Shown: piece by piece, positions 1 to 8,093 of the stretch
Layout: every line of letters starts with the position of its first letter
How positions within the stretch are numbered: position 1 is the first letter of the stretch
Assembly (NCBI RefSeq): GCF_004123845.1
Contig: NZ_NBDP01000030.1
Coordinates: forward strand, 124,001-188,000
Direction of reading: 5' to 3'
Origin: Allobosea sp. Tri-44
GTDB lineage: Bacteria; Pseudomonadota; Alphaproteobacteria; Rhizobiales; Beijerinckiaceae
DNA: 64,000 nt
Translations under genes and position numbers: made by a program
Notes under the pieces: generated by a model
What the model was told of the DNA's origin: nothing
Seen by the model: only the letters and a program-made list of their open reading frames with translations
Database searches by the model: none

Positions 1-1274
1 AAGGCGCGGCCGAGATCCTTGGTGTAGAAATAGGCGGCCAGGCCGAAGGGCGTGTCGTTGGCCATGGCGACGACTTCGTCCTCGCTCGTGAAGCGATAGA
101 CCGGCGCGATCGGGCCGAAGGTCTCCTCGCGGGTGACCAGCATCTTGGTAGTCACACCGGCAAGCACCGTCGGCTCGTAGAATGTGCGGCCGAGCGCGTG
201 GCGGCGACCACCGACCATCACCTTGGCGCCGCCCGCGACCGCATCGGCGACATGGCGCTCGACCTTCTCGACCGCGCGCTCGTTGATCAGCGGTCCCTGC
301 ACGACGCCGACCTCGACGCCGTTGCCGACCTTCATCTTCGCGACCTCGCCGGCGAACTTCGCGACGAAGTCATCATGGATGCCGTCCTGGACGAAGAGCC
401 GGTTGGTGCAGACGCAGGTCTGGCCCATGTTGCGGAACTTGGCGATGATCGCGCCCTCGACCGCCTTGTCGAGATCGGCATCGTCGAAGACGATGAAGGG
501 CGCATTGCCGCCGAGCTCGAGCCCGACCTTCTTCACCGTCGTGGCCGCCTGCTGCATCAGGAGCTTGCCGACCGGCGTCGAGCCGGTGAAGCCGATGAAG
601 CGCACGGCCGGATGGCTGGTCATCACGCCACCGATCGCGACCGCATCGCCGGTGACGATGTTGATCACGCCCTTGGGGAAGCCGGCCCGTTCGGCGAGTG
701 CGACCAGTGCCAGCGCGGTCAGCGGGGTGTCCGGCGCCGGCTTGACCACGAAGGTGCAGCCCGCCGCCAGGCCCGGCGCGCATTTGCGCGTGATCATCGC
801 CGCCGGGAAGTTCCAGGGCGTGATCGCAGCGCAGACGCCGACCGGCTGCTTTGCGACGATGATGCGCGAGTTCGGGAAGGGCGAGGGAATGGTCTCGCCA
901 TAGATGCGCTTGGCCTCTTCGGCGTAAAACTCGACGAAGGAGGCGGCATAGGCGACCTCGCCGCGGGCTTCGCTGAGCGGCTTGCCCTGCTCGGCCGTCA
1001 TGATCTGCGCCAGGTCCTCCTGGTTCGCCATGATCAGATCGAACCATTTGCGCAGGATGAGCGAGCGCTCCTTGGCGCTCTTTTTCGCCCAGGGCTTGAA
1101 GGCGCGCGAGGCGGCCTCGACCGCGGCAGTGGTCTCGTCGGCGCCGAAGCGCGGCACCTTGGCCAGAACCTCGCCCGTCGCCGGATTGTCGACCACATCG
1201 ACGCCCTCGCCGATCCAGGCGCCGTCGACATGGCACTGCGCGCGCAGCAGCGAGGGATCCTTGAGCGTAAGCAT
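1..1274 (-). CDS. gabD: NAD(P)-dependent succinate-semialdehyde dehydrogenase, 3' end cut by window
   Basis: Oxidises succinate semialdehyde to succinate, the last step of GABA breakdown, in the cytoplasm. The 424 visible residues carry the class motifs: PWNF near 153-156, GFTGST near 228-233, the general-base Glu253 in LELGGNAP and the nucleophile Cys287 in GQTCVC. The CVC pair is typical of the GabD branch. The C-terminus, about 60 residues, lies before base 1. The ATG at 1274 has a GGAGG seven bases upstream. No GABA aminotransferase is visible nearby. Family membership is clear; exact substrate is inferred from similarity. Confidence 0.9.
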   Translation of the reverse strand, partial: MLTLKDPSLLRAQCHVDGAWIGEGVDVVDNPATGEVLAKVPRFGADETTAAVEAASRAFKPWAKKSAKERSLILRKWFDLIMANQEDLAQIMTAEQGKPLSEARGEVAYAASFVEFYAEEAKRIYGETIPSPFPNSRIIVAKQPVGVCAAITPWNFPAAMITRKCAPGLAAGCTFVVKPAPDTPLTALALVALAERAGFPKGVINIVTGDAVAIGGVMTSHPAVRFIGFTGSTPVGKLLMQQAATTVKKVGLELGGNAPFIVFDDADLDKAVEGAIIAKFRNMGQTCVCTNRLFVQDGIHDDFVAKFAGEVAKMKVGNGVEVGVVQGPLINERAVEKVERHVADAVAGGAKVMVGGRRHALGRTFYEPTVLAGVTTKMLVTREETFGPIAPVYRFTSEDEVVAMANDTPFGLAAYFYTKDLGRA

Positions 1275-1407
1275 GCGAGCCTCCGGCGTCATGAACGGGT
1301 TGCCCGGGCTCTAGCATGCGCGGCGAGCGCTTGCCGATAGCAAAACGCCGCATGCACGCGGTGCGCAGATTGCAGTTACCGTTCGGTCACCAGCTCGGCC
1401 GCAGCGG

Positions 1408-1809
1408 CTATTTCACCATCGGTGTGCAAACGACCTTGTCGTCGAAGACGTAGCAGACGCTGAGCTCGCCGGTGCGGACATTGGCGCGGAAGATGCCGCC
1501 TTCACGCTCATGGCGCGAGGGAACGAGCACATAGTCGCTGGGCGCCTGCGGGCCGGCCCCCTCGCCCGCCGGGAAGCAGACGGTGACGCCGACGCCACCC
1601 TCCTTGAGCTGGAACTGGCAGGCGCCGACCTCGCCCGTCGCCTTGTCGATGCGATAGACGCGGTTGAGGTCGGTCTGCGGCGCCGGTGCAAACTCGAACG
1701 GCGCGGCAAGCGCCGCCCCGAAGGCGGGCAAGACGAACAGACCAGCGCCCAGCACCCGGACAAGGGAGCGGCCAAAGGAGCTTTTGGGACAGCTCGACAG
1801 TTTCGGCAC
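1408..1809 (-). CDS. Small secreted protein of unknown function
   Basis: A 133-residue product from a GTG at 1809, where AGAGGG lies about nine bases upstream; an ATG at 1848 would add 13 residues but has no ribosome site. The N-terminus has a basic stretch and a hydrophobic signal segment ending in AALA, so export is likely. The mature part is acidic to neutral and has three cysteines. It contains two similar segments, RVYRIDKATGEVGACQF and IFRANVRTGELSVCYVF, which look like paired beta-hairpins each ending in a cysteine strand. I do not recognise the family. Confidence 0.65.
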   Translation of the reverse strand: MPKLSSCPKSSFGRSLVRVLGAGLFVLPAFGAALAAPFEFAPAPQTDLNRVYRIDKATGEVGACQFQLKEGGVGVTVCFPAGEGAGPQAPSDYVLVPSRHEREGGIFRANVRTGELSVCYVFDDKVVCTPMVK

Positions 1810-1967
1810 CGCTACGACCCTCTCGACGATTCGGGCGGAGGCTATCATGCCGCTCGGCAGCGATCACCTTTATGACTCGCTCTTGCCATCGTGGCGTGCA
1901 AGGCTTGCTTAAGGTCGAGCCTTCATGGTGCTATCGATGGTAAAGCTCCGCTCTATTAGGAGCCCGG

Positions 1968-2684
1968 ATGACCGCTGCCCAATACACTTTCCACATAGCA
2001 GGCTTCACGCCTGAGACACTGCCAATGGCAAGGTTGGCCGATTATCTGAGCGATCTCGCCCAGCTTCTCGGCTCGAAAGAGCACGTCCACCTCGATCGCA
2101 TCGAAGCCGGAAGTATCAGACTTGCGGTGGCAATCGACCAGGAAGTGCGCCCTCTTGTCGGCCCGCGAGTGCGCAGTGCAGCGCAGGGAGACGGGCCCAA
2201 AGAAGCACAGGCCGCATGGCTTCGGCTAAATGAGCGACTAGGCAAAGACGGTGCCAGAGCCAATCTGGAACTCCCGGGCGGAGAGATAATTCCCTTTCCT
2301 GGCTCAGCGGCCCCTTCCAAGCCGGTCGGGCCTCTCCGACAGGAGACCGCGATTCAAGGGCGGTTGGTCCGCCTTGAGGGTTATGGCGACGACGTCTCGG
2401 TAGGCATCGAGGATGAAGCTGGCCTCGCTGGCCGGATTGTCGTTCGTGCGGATTTGGCGCGCGACCTCGGCAATTACTTTCATCGTCATGTAAGACTCTC
2501 GGGCCGCGGAAGATGGCGCCGCAATACAGAGGGACAGTGGTGTCTGGAACATCTCGATGTCACCGACTTCACGCCTCTTGACGACAAACCCCTTGATGAC
2601 GTGCTTCGTCATGCCGGCAGCCTCCTTCCGGAAGGCAGCGCGCAAAAGGCTATTGATCTGATCCAAGAGCTACGGCGCGCATGA
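1968..2684 (+). CDS. Uncharacterised 238-residue protein coupled to a PIN nuclease
   Basis: Not recognised. The N-terminal half (about 1-95) opens with a mixed alpha/beta stretch including HIAGFTPETLPMARL. A proline-containing linker follows at about 100-120. The C-terminal half (about 125-205) is beta-rich, with GRLVRLEGYGDDVSVGIED and RHVRLSGRGRWRR, which resembles a small barrel such as an OB fold; that is inference. A final helix follows. TTAGGAG lies six bases before the ATG. Its TGA overlaps the ATG of the PIN gene, so the two are probably translated together. It is far longer than usual VapB antitoxins and shows no AbrB, RHH or HTH motif. Codon use looks less GC-biased than its neighbours. 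Confidence 0.8.
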   Translation: MTAAQYTFHIAGFTPETLPMARLADYLSDLAQLLGSKEHVHLDRIEAGSIRLAVAIDQEVRPLVGPRVRSAAQGDGPKEAQAAWLRLNERLGKDGARANLELPGGEIIPFPGSAAPSKPVGPLRQETAIQGRLVRLEGYGDDVSVGIEDEAGLAGRIVVRADLARDLGNYFHRHVRLSGRGRWRRNTEGQWCLEHLDVTDFTPLDDKPLDDVLRHAGSLLPEGSAQKAIDLIQELRRA

Positions 2685-3181
2685 TCGTAGTCGATGCGAA
2701 CTTTCTTGTGCTGCTCTTGGACCCTGGCGCAATGCCCCATCTCGATCGGGGACGCGAACGTGTCGAGTTCTTCATCCAAGAACTGACTCGGCAGAGAACC
2801 GAGATTGTCATTCCCGCACCAGTGGTAGCGGAAATCGTTGCCGGTCGCATCGACCGCATCGAAGAGATAGCCGCCACGCTTATCCAAAGTCGGTTCTTCA
2901 CCGTCCAGCCCTTCGACGCTGTCATCGCCATCGAGACTGGGGAGATGATCAAGAAGGCACAAGACCGCATTCCCGCGGCAGAGCGATTGCCTGGATGGCG
3001 CGTGAAGATGAAGTACGATGCGATGATCGCTGCAACAGCCAAGGTGCGCAGGGCCAAGGCTGTTTGCACTGACGATGCAGGTCTGCGTGCGCATCTGCGG
3101 GATAGCGGTATCGAGATTATCTGGATCGACGATCTGCCGCTGCCGCCAGAAGATTCACAAGGCACGTTCGAGGGCGTCTAA
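2681..3181 (+). CDS. PIN-domain nuclease (VapC-like)
   Basis: A 166-residue PIN-domain protein, probably a Mg-dependent ribonuclease. The acidic centre is visible: Asp5 in VVDANF, Glu51 in PVVAEI, Asp113 in KYDAMIAA and Asp131 in CTDDAGL. Typical VapC toxins are about 130-140 residues; this one has extra helical sequence between about 60 and 105. The ATG overlaps the upstream stop (ATGA), which couples it to the 238-residue gene. The arrangement suggests a toxin-antitoxin-like or RNA-processing pair, but the upstream partner is not a known antitoxin type. Confidence 0.88.
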   Translation: MIVVDANFLVLLLDPGAMPHLDRGRERVEFFIQELTRQRTEIVIPAPVVAEIVAGRIDRIEEIAATLIQSRFFTVQPFDAVIAIETGEMIKKAQDRIPAAERLPGWRVKMKYDAMIAATAKVRRAKAVCTDDAGLRAHLRDSGIEIIWIDDLPLPPEDSQGTFEGV

Positions 3182-3241
3182 ACGCCTTGCCAAGCGGTGC
3201 CGGCCAGCCTTTATGCACAGGGCCACGTCACAGGATTGCCC

Positions 3242-3940
3242 ATGTCGCTGCCCCCGATCGTCGTCTTCGATCTCGACGGCACCCTCGCCGAGACCGCTCC
3301 CGATATCATGCACACGCTCAACGTCATCCTCGAACGGGAAGGGCTGCCGGCGCTGCCGATCGAGCGGGCGCGCGAACTGGTCGGCGCCGGTGCGCGAGCT
3401 TTGATCGAGCGCGGCTTCAAGGTCAGCGGCCGCCCGCTCGATGCCGAGAAGCTCGAGCAATTGTTCGAGGAATTCCTGGTGATCTATGCTGGCGCCGTCG
3501 CGAAGGACTCTTATGTCCATGACGGCGTGATTGGCGCGCTCGATGCGCTTGCGGCCGACGGCTTCGTCTTCGCCGTCTGCACCAACAAGCCGATCCTGCA
3601 CACAAGGCTGATCCTCGACCATTTCGGCATCACCGGGCGTTTCGCCGCGATCGCAGGGCGCGACAGCTTTCCCTTCTTCAAGCCCGATCCACGCCATCTG
3701 ACCCAGACCATCGCCGAGGCCGGCGCCGATCCGCAGCGGGCGGTCATGGTCGGCGATTCGCGCACCGATGTGAGCACGGCGCGCGCTGCGGGGATCCCGG
3801 TGGTCTGCGTGCCGTTCGGCTATACCGACGTGCCGGTCGAGGCTCTCGATCCCGATCTGGTGATCCAGCACTTCAGCGAACTTCCGGATGCTGTGCGCAA
3901 GCTGACCAACCGCGAACCGGCGCTCGCTACTCATTCTTGA
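3242..3940 (+). CDS. gph: Phosphoglycolate phosphatase (HAD family)
   Basis: Dephosphorylates 2-phosphoglycolate, a by-product of DNA end repair and of oxygenase activity, in the cytoplasm. The 232 residues show HAD motif I at 8-14 (VFDLDGT, nucleophile Asp10, acid/base Asp12), motif II in CTNKP, the Lys of motif III in FFKPDPRH and motif IV in VGDSRTD. The helical cap follows motif I. I chose the ATG at 3242 because AGGA lies about seven bases upstream; an in-frame ATG at 3197 lacks a site. Related HAD phosphatases cannot be excluded. Confidence 0.85.
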   Translation: MSLPPIVVFDLDGTLAETAPDIMHTLNVILEREGLPALPIERARELVGAGARALIERGFKVSGRPLDAEKLEQLFEEFLVIYAGAVAKDSYVHDGVIGALDALAADGFVFAVCTNKPILHTRLILDHFGITGRFAAIAGRDSFPFFKPDPRHLTQTIAEAGADPQRAVMVGDSRTDVSTARAAGIPVVCVPFGYTDVPVEALDPDLVIQHFSELPDAVRKLTNREPALATHS

Positions 3941-3976
3941 CGGCGCAGGCGCGCGCCACTAGGAACAGCGCGGTCC

Positions 3977-4051
3977 GGGCGGCTAGCTCAGCGGTAGAGC
4001 ACTCCCTTCACACGGGAGGGGTCACAGGTTCGATCCCTGTGCCGCCCACCA
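3977..4051 (+). tRNA. tRNA-Val (anticodon CAC)
   Basis: A full cloverleaf with encoded CCA. The acceptor arms GGGCGGC and GCCGCCC pair, the D-arm is GCTC...GAGC, the anticodon stem CTCCC/GGGAG encloses TTCACAC with anticodon CAC, and the T-arm is CACAGGTTCGATCCCTGTG. It reads GUG codons. It starts 36 bases after gph. Confidence 0.97.
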
Positions 4052-4333
4052 TTTCCCCCGACATTTTCGGAAGACCCGGTGCACTGGCGCGCAAATGCAC
4101 AGGGAAGATCTGGGGAACCCGGTCCCGATTCGATCGACCCCTCCTCGCTTTTCCCCTCTCCCCCAGCGGAGAGCTGAGACGGGGTGAAGCGGAATGGGAT
4201 GCGCCGCTAGGGAGGGTGTGACGCCTGGGCCTTGGCAGTGCAGTCGCCTGCGGCAGCAGGTCAAAAAGAACTGCATCATGGTCGGGCCGGGGAGCCACTG
4301 CATCCAAAGGACACCTTCGGGCGTACCCGGCAA
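4052..4333. other. Intergenic stretch after tRNA-Val
   Basis: No convincing gene. It contains a pyrimidine-rich run (about 4140-4160) followed by purine-rich sequence, of the kind often found between alphaproteobacterial genes. Short open frames here lack ribosome sites and coding character. Confidence 0.4.
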
Positions 4334-4519
4334 ATGCCCATGCCTAAAAGCCGAAAGCGGCCGGCTGCTGAAGCGCCGCACTCAACCGAAACCCCGATCG
4401 ACCTCGACACCCAACGCAGGCTGAGACGCGATCTCAAGCTGACCAGCGAGGACCTTGCGGAAATCGACATAGAGCTTGCGATCGACGCGGGGCTGCTGAA
4501 GAGGCCGAAGAGACGCTGA
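4334..4519 (+). CDS. Possible small basic protein
   Basis: A 61-residue frame opening MPMPKSRKRP with a basic N-terminus and a helical acidic centre (LTSEDLAEIDIELAIDAGLL), ending in KRPKRR. The amphipathic composition looks coded rather than random, but the ribosome site is weak and there is no recognised family. An upstream in-frame ATG at 4232 is less likely. Confidence 0.4.
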   Translation: MPMPKSRKRPAAEAPHSTETPIDLDTQRRLRRDLKLTSEDLAEIDIELAIDAGLLKRPKRR

Positions 4520-4562
4520 GGCAAGAGAGGCCCAGCCTCGAAAAGCCGGATTTCCAGGAGAC

Positions 4563-4640
4563 TTCGACGGGCGGCGTATTCACCCCTTCCGAGATGAACA
4601 ACCCTCGCACGCGGGGGCCTTTGCCGATCCGCCCGTCGAA
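4563..4640. repeat. Long-spaced inverted repeat
   Basis: Perfect 12-base arms TTCGACGGGCGG (4563-4574) and CCGCCCGTCGAA (4629-4640) enclose 54 bases in the gap before the aldehyde dehydrogenase 3' end. A second small hairpin (CTCGCACGCGGGGG region) lies inside. There is no T-run, so a simple terminator is unlikely; it could fold in RNA or be a worn intergenic repeat. Confidence 0.5.
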
Positions 4641-4783
4641 CTCCCATACCCCATGCGCTGTTACATCCGCAGTCGCCGGGTAAAGCTATCAGGCGGCTCG
4701 CGCAAAACCGCCATGGAATTTCGAGGCAGCCGTCCGGGCGTAAGCCTTTCGGGCACAAGCCTTACCATGCCAGTGAGTCTGGA

Positions 4784-6217
4784 TCAGGCTGCGGCGTAGC
4801 CGACCGTGCCCTTGATCTCGAGGAATTCCTCGAGGCCGAAATCGGCATATTCGCGGCCATTGCCGGACTGCTTGTAGCCGCCGAACGGAGCGCCGGCGTC
4901 CCAGGCGGGATAGTTGATGTAGACGTTGCCGGAGCGCATCTGCGCCGCGACCTTGCGCGCCCGCTCGAGCGAGCCGGATTGGACGTAGGAGGCGAGCCCG
5001 TAGGGCGTGTCGTTCGCCCGTGCGATCACTTCCTCTTCGCTCTCATAGGGCAGGATCGACAGCACCGGCCCGAAGATCTCCTCCCGCGCGATCGTCATCT
5101 CGTCCGTCACGTTGCCGAAGACCGTCGGCCGGACAAAGTAGCCGCGGTTGAGGTCCTCGGGTCGGCCCGGCCCGCCCGTGACCAGGGTCGCACCCTCCTT
5201 GATGCCGCTCTCGATCAGGCGCTGAATCTTGTCGAACTGGGTTTCGCTGACGACCGGGCCGAGGAAAACACTCTCCGTCGACGGCGCGCCGACCTTGAGC
5301 GGTTCAGCGGTCGCCTTGGCGATGGCCAGCGCGTCCTCGTGCAGTTTGGCCGGGACGAACATCCGCGTCGGCGCATTGCAGGACTGGCCGGAGTTGCGCA
5401 TGACGCTCTCGACGCCGAGCTTCACTGCCCGCTTCAGGTCGACGTCGTCGAGCAGGATGTTGGCCGACTTGCCGCCGAGTTCCTGATGCACGCGCTTGAC
5501 CGTGTCGGCGGCCGCCTTGGCAACCAGGATGCCGGCGCGGGTCGAGCCGGTGAAGGAGACCATGTCGACGCCGGGATGGCGCGAGATCGCCTCGCCGACC
5601 GTCGGGCCATCTCCATTGACGAGATTAAACACGCCCTTCGGCACGCCGGCCTCGTGCATCACCTCGGCGAAGATGATCGCATTCATCGGGGCGATCTCGG
5701 AGGGCTTCAGCACCATGGTGCAGCCGGCCGCGAGGGCTGGCGCGACCTTGCACATGATCTGGTTCAGCGGCCAGTTCCAGGGCGTGATCATGCCAACGAC
5801 GCCGATCGGCTCCTTGGCGATAAGGGTGGTGCCGCGCAGTTCCTCGAACTCGAAATTCTCCAGCGTCTCGATCATCTTGGCGAGATGGCCGGTGCCCATC
5901 GCGGCCTGTGCCCGGTGAGCCAATTCCTTCGGCGCGCCCATCTCCTGCGACAGCGCGTCCGCGATATCGGCATAGCGCGCCTTGTAGGCGTCGAGCAGGC
6001 GCCGCATCAGCGCCAGGCGCTCCTGCTTCGAGGTTGCGGCGAAAGCCGGAAAGGCGGCGCGCGCCGCCGCGACGGCCTTGTCGACATCGGCCTGGCTGCC
6101 GAGCGCGATCTGCGCGAAGGCCTCCTCGGTCGAAGGGTCGATCACGTCCAGGGTCTTCAACCCTGCGGCGGGGTCGACCCAGGCACCGTCAATATAGAAC
6201 TGCAGGGCATGAGACAT
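4784..6217 (-). CDS. NAD-dependent aldehyde dehydrogenase
   Basis: A 477-residue ALDH-superfamily enzyme oxidising an aldehyde to a carboxylate. It has TPWNWP near 145-150, SFTGST near 221-226, Glu246 in HQELGGKS and the catalytic Cys280 in NSGQSCNAPTR. The absence of the GabD-type CVC pair separates it from the enzyme at the left end; the substrate cannot be told. The ATG at 6217 has an excellent AGGAAGGAAG upstream, so the longer frame to 6283 is not used. It is a single gene between an intergenic repeat and a 329-base upstream gap. Confidence 0.9.
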   Translation of the reverse strand: MSHALQFYIDGAWVDPAAGLKTLDVIDPSTEEAFAQIALGSQADVDKAVAAARAAFPAFAATSKQERLALMRRLLDAYKARYADIADALSQEMGAPKELAHRAQAAMGTGHLAKMIETLENFEFEELRGTTLIAKEPIGVVGMITPWNWPLNQIMCKVAPALAAGCTMVLKPSEIAPMNAIIFAEVMHEAGVPKGVFNLVNGDGPTVGEAISRHPGVDMVSFTGSTRAGILVAKAAADTVKRVHQELGGKSANILLDDVDLKRAVKLGVESVMRNSGQSCNAPTRMFVPAKLHEDALAIAKATAEPLKVGAPSTESVFLGPVVSETQFDKIQRLIESGIKEGATLVTGGPGRPEDLNRGYFVRPTVFGNVTDEMTIAREEIFGPVLSILPYESEEEVIARANDTPYGLASYVQSGSLERARKVAAQMRSGNVYINYPAWDAGAPFGGYKQSGNGREYADFGLEEFLEIKGTVGYAAA

Positions 6218-6546
6218 GATCGGGCTTCCTTCCTGTGGACCTATGTACGCGACGCTCGGCCGGACATGCGGACCGGCCGGCATCTGCGCTGTGTCTTGTC
6301 AGATACAGCGTAGCAGCCCGGAGCCGCCTGTCATCGCGCGGTGGGCGAATGGGGGGAATACCCTGCGCGGGAGCGGCTGAGGACGAATTGCTGAAACTGG
6401 GCGCCTTTCCGGCCGAACGGAGATAGCAGGAACGCCAGCGAGAAGCTGGCTGCACATTTCGTGCAATGTAGCCACCGAATCCTGGGCGGAGGGCGCAGGC
6501 GCGACATCTTCGAGTCGCGAGACCTTGCGCCGCGTCAAGTGAATGG
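6218..6546. other. Divergent intergenic region
   Basis: Separates the divergent aldehyde dehydrogenase and the secreted hydrolase-like gene, so it must hold both promoters. I see no strong operator or RNA structure, and short frames here lack ribosome sites. Confidence 0.4.
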
Positions 6547-7302
6547 ATGACACCTACCATGTTCGGATTTCAGCAGCGTGCCTCGCGCGCGCTCAGTGCC
6601 CTCGCGATCGCCTTGTGGCTCGCCGCCCCGTCGGCTCGGGCCGAGGCGCCGATCACGGTCAAGGGCGGCGAGACCGTCACGATCAGCGGCGTCCGCAGCA
6701 TCCTCATCCGGGCTCCACATCCCAAGGGCAGCGTGATCCTGCTAACCGGCGGCGACGGGCGTCTCGAGGTCGGCAGCGGCGCGCGCTTCGGCAAGGCCGG
6801 AGACAACGTCCTGATCCGCAACCGCGATGCGTTCGTCGCACAAGGCTACAACGTGCTTCTCGCTGAGCTCGGGACGAACCTCTCCGCTGCAGTCGACCAC
6901 ATGGCCGCGATCAAGCGCCCGGTCATCGTGATCGCCACCAGCAAGGGCACGCAACGAGCCGCCGAAGGACTCGTGGAGGGCGCCATGCCGGACAGGCTCG
7001 TCCTGACCTCCGGCTTCCTCAGCAAGGCATCCGGGCCCGACGACACCGTCCAGAGCATCCTGGGAACGCCGAACCGGCTGCCGCGAACACTCGCCCTGCA
7101 CCATCGCGAGGATCGCTGCCGCTGGACACAGCCTGCCGGCGTTGCTCCGTTTCAGGCTTGGGCCGGCGGCCGGGCCCATATCGAGTGGATGAGTGGCGGC
7201 AATGCCGACGAGGCCAATCCGTGCCGCTCCAGCGCTCATCACGGCTTCGCCGGGCAGGACGAGGAGTTCGTCGCCCGCATCGTCAAGTTCATGATGCGCT
7301 GA
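6547..7302 (+). CDS. Secreted alpha/beta-hydrolase-like protein
   Basis: About 250 residues with a cleavable signal peptide (hydrophobic segment ending SARAEA). The fold order suggests an alpha/beta hydrolase: a first strand at about 62-68 (VILLTGGDG), then a nucleophile-elbow-like IVIATSKGT near 127-135 where GxSxG has become ATSKG, and late His residues (ALHHRED, AHHGFAGQDEEF). Function is unknown and the altered elbow leaves activity uncertain. ATGs at 6547 and 6559 are both possible starts. It is followed by the acyltransferase 80 bases later. Confidence 0.7.
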   Translation: MTPTMFGFQQRASRALSALAIALWLAAPSARAEAPITVKGGETVTISGVRSILIRAPHPKGSVILLTGGDGRLEVGSGARFGKAGDNVLIRNRDAFVAQGYNVLLAELGTNLSAAVDHMAAIKRPVIVIATSKGTQRAAEGLVEGAMPDRLVLTSGFLSKASGPDDTVQSILGTPNRLPRTLALHHREDRCRWTQPAGVAPFQAWAGGRAHIEWMSGGNADEANPCRSSAHHGFAGQDEEFVARIVKFMMR

Positions 7303-7381
7303 AGGCGGCCGCACAGCCGCGCAATGTTCGAGCAAACCGACGCAACGACCACTCCACCGGGGCCACCGTGGAGATCGGATC

Positions 7382-8065
7382 ATGCGATTCGGCAATGGAC
7401 AATCCGTGGCAATCGCCGGCCGCGCCTTGCACGCCTATCTCGATTTCGTCCAGCGGACGACCCGCTTCAAGCCGGCGATCCCGGGCGCCAGGCCGTGGGA
7501 GCGCAGCCGTGAGCCCTTCATCGCTCTGACCTGGCATGGCCAGCAGATGTTGAGCCTTGCGGCCTTAGACGGCGCCTCGCAGGTCGCGATCCTGGCCTCG
7601 CTGCATTTCGACGGATCCGTGGTGGCCTCGGTGGTCGGGCGGTCCGGCTTCCGCGTCATCCGCGGTTCGGGCACGCAGAGTCGCACGAAGATCCAGGCCA
7701 AGCGCGCCATTCCCGCCTTCTTCGAGATGCGTGAGGCCCTGCGCGGGGGCACCAGCCTCCTGCTCACCGCCGATGTCCCGAAGGTCGCGCGCGTCGCCGG
7801 CCAGGGCGCAGTCCAGCTCGCGCGCGCCACGGGTCGGCCGATCTATCTCTTCGCCGCGGTGACCAGCGCGCGCTTCGAGCTCGACAACTGGGACAAGGCC
7901 AGCATCGCCCTGCCCTTCGGTCGTGGCTGCGTCCTGTGGTCGGAGCCGCTCTACGTCCGCCGGTCGGCCGATGAGCGCGAGATGGGCCTGATCGCGCTCG
8001 ATATTTCGAGCCAGCTCGACGAGTTGCATGCCACGGCACGTCGCCTTCTCGAGCGGCGCCGCTAG
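7382..8065 (+). CDS. DUF374 lysophospholipid acyltransferase-family protein
   Basis: A 227-residue member of the LPLAT superfamily (DUF374). The active-site His52 lies in ALTWHGQQ, and the second block includes the stretch around FRVIRGSGTQSR and LLLTADVPK, where DUF374 proteins have a substrate-binding segment. Relatives are thought to act on lipid A or other envelope lipids at the inner membrane. There is no clear membrane anchor. The neighbouring envelope genes fit such a role. The acceptor is not predictable. Confidence 0.8.
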   Translation: MRFGNGQSVAIAGRALHAYLDFVQRTTRFKPAIPGARPWERSREPFIALTWHGQQMLSLAALDGASQVAILASLHFDGSVVASVVGRSGFRVIRGSGTQSRTKIQAKRAIPAFFEMREALRGGTSLLLTADVPKVARVAGQGAVQLARATGRPIYLFAAVTSARFELDNWDKASIALPFGRGCVLWSEPLYVRRSADEREMGLIALDISSQLDELHATARRLLERRR

Positions 8066-8093
8066 GACCGCGGCCCTGTTTATCCGAGACGTG

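Noticed and set aside
198-1340. Long open frame on the plus strand opposite the gabD gene
   Set aside because: It is the antisense shadow of a clear aldehyde dehydrogenase; its composition is Arg/Asp/Leu-rich and low in aromatic structure, as GC-rich shadows are.
4563-4640. Inverted repeat as a riboswitch or terminator for the aldehyde dehydrogenase
   Set aside because: It lies beyond the 3' end of the gene, has a 54-base loop and no T-run; kept only as a repeat.
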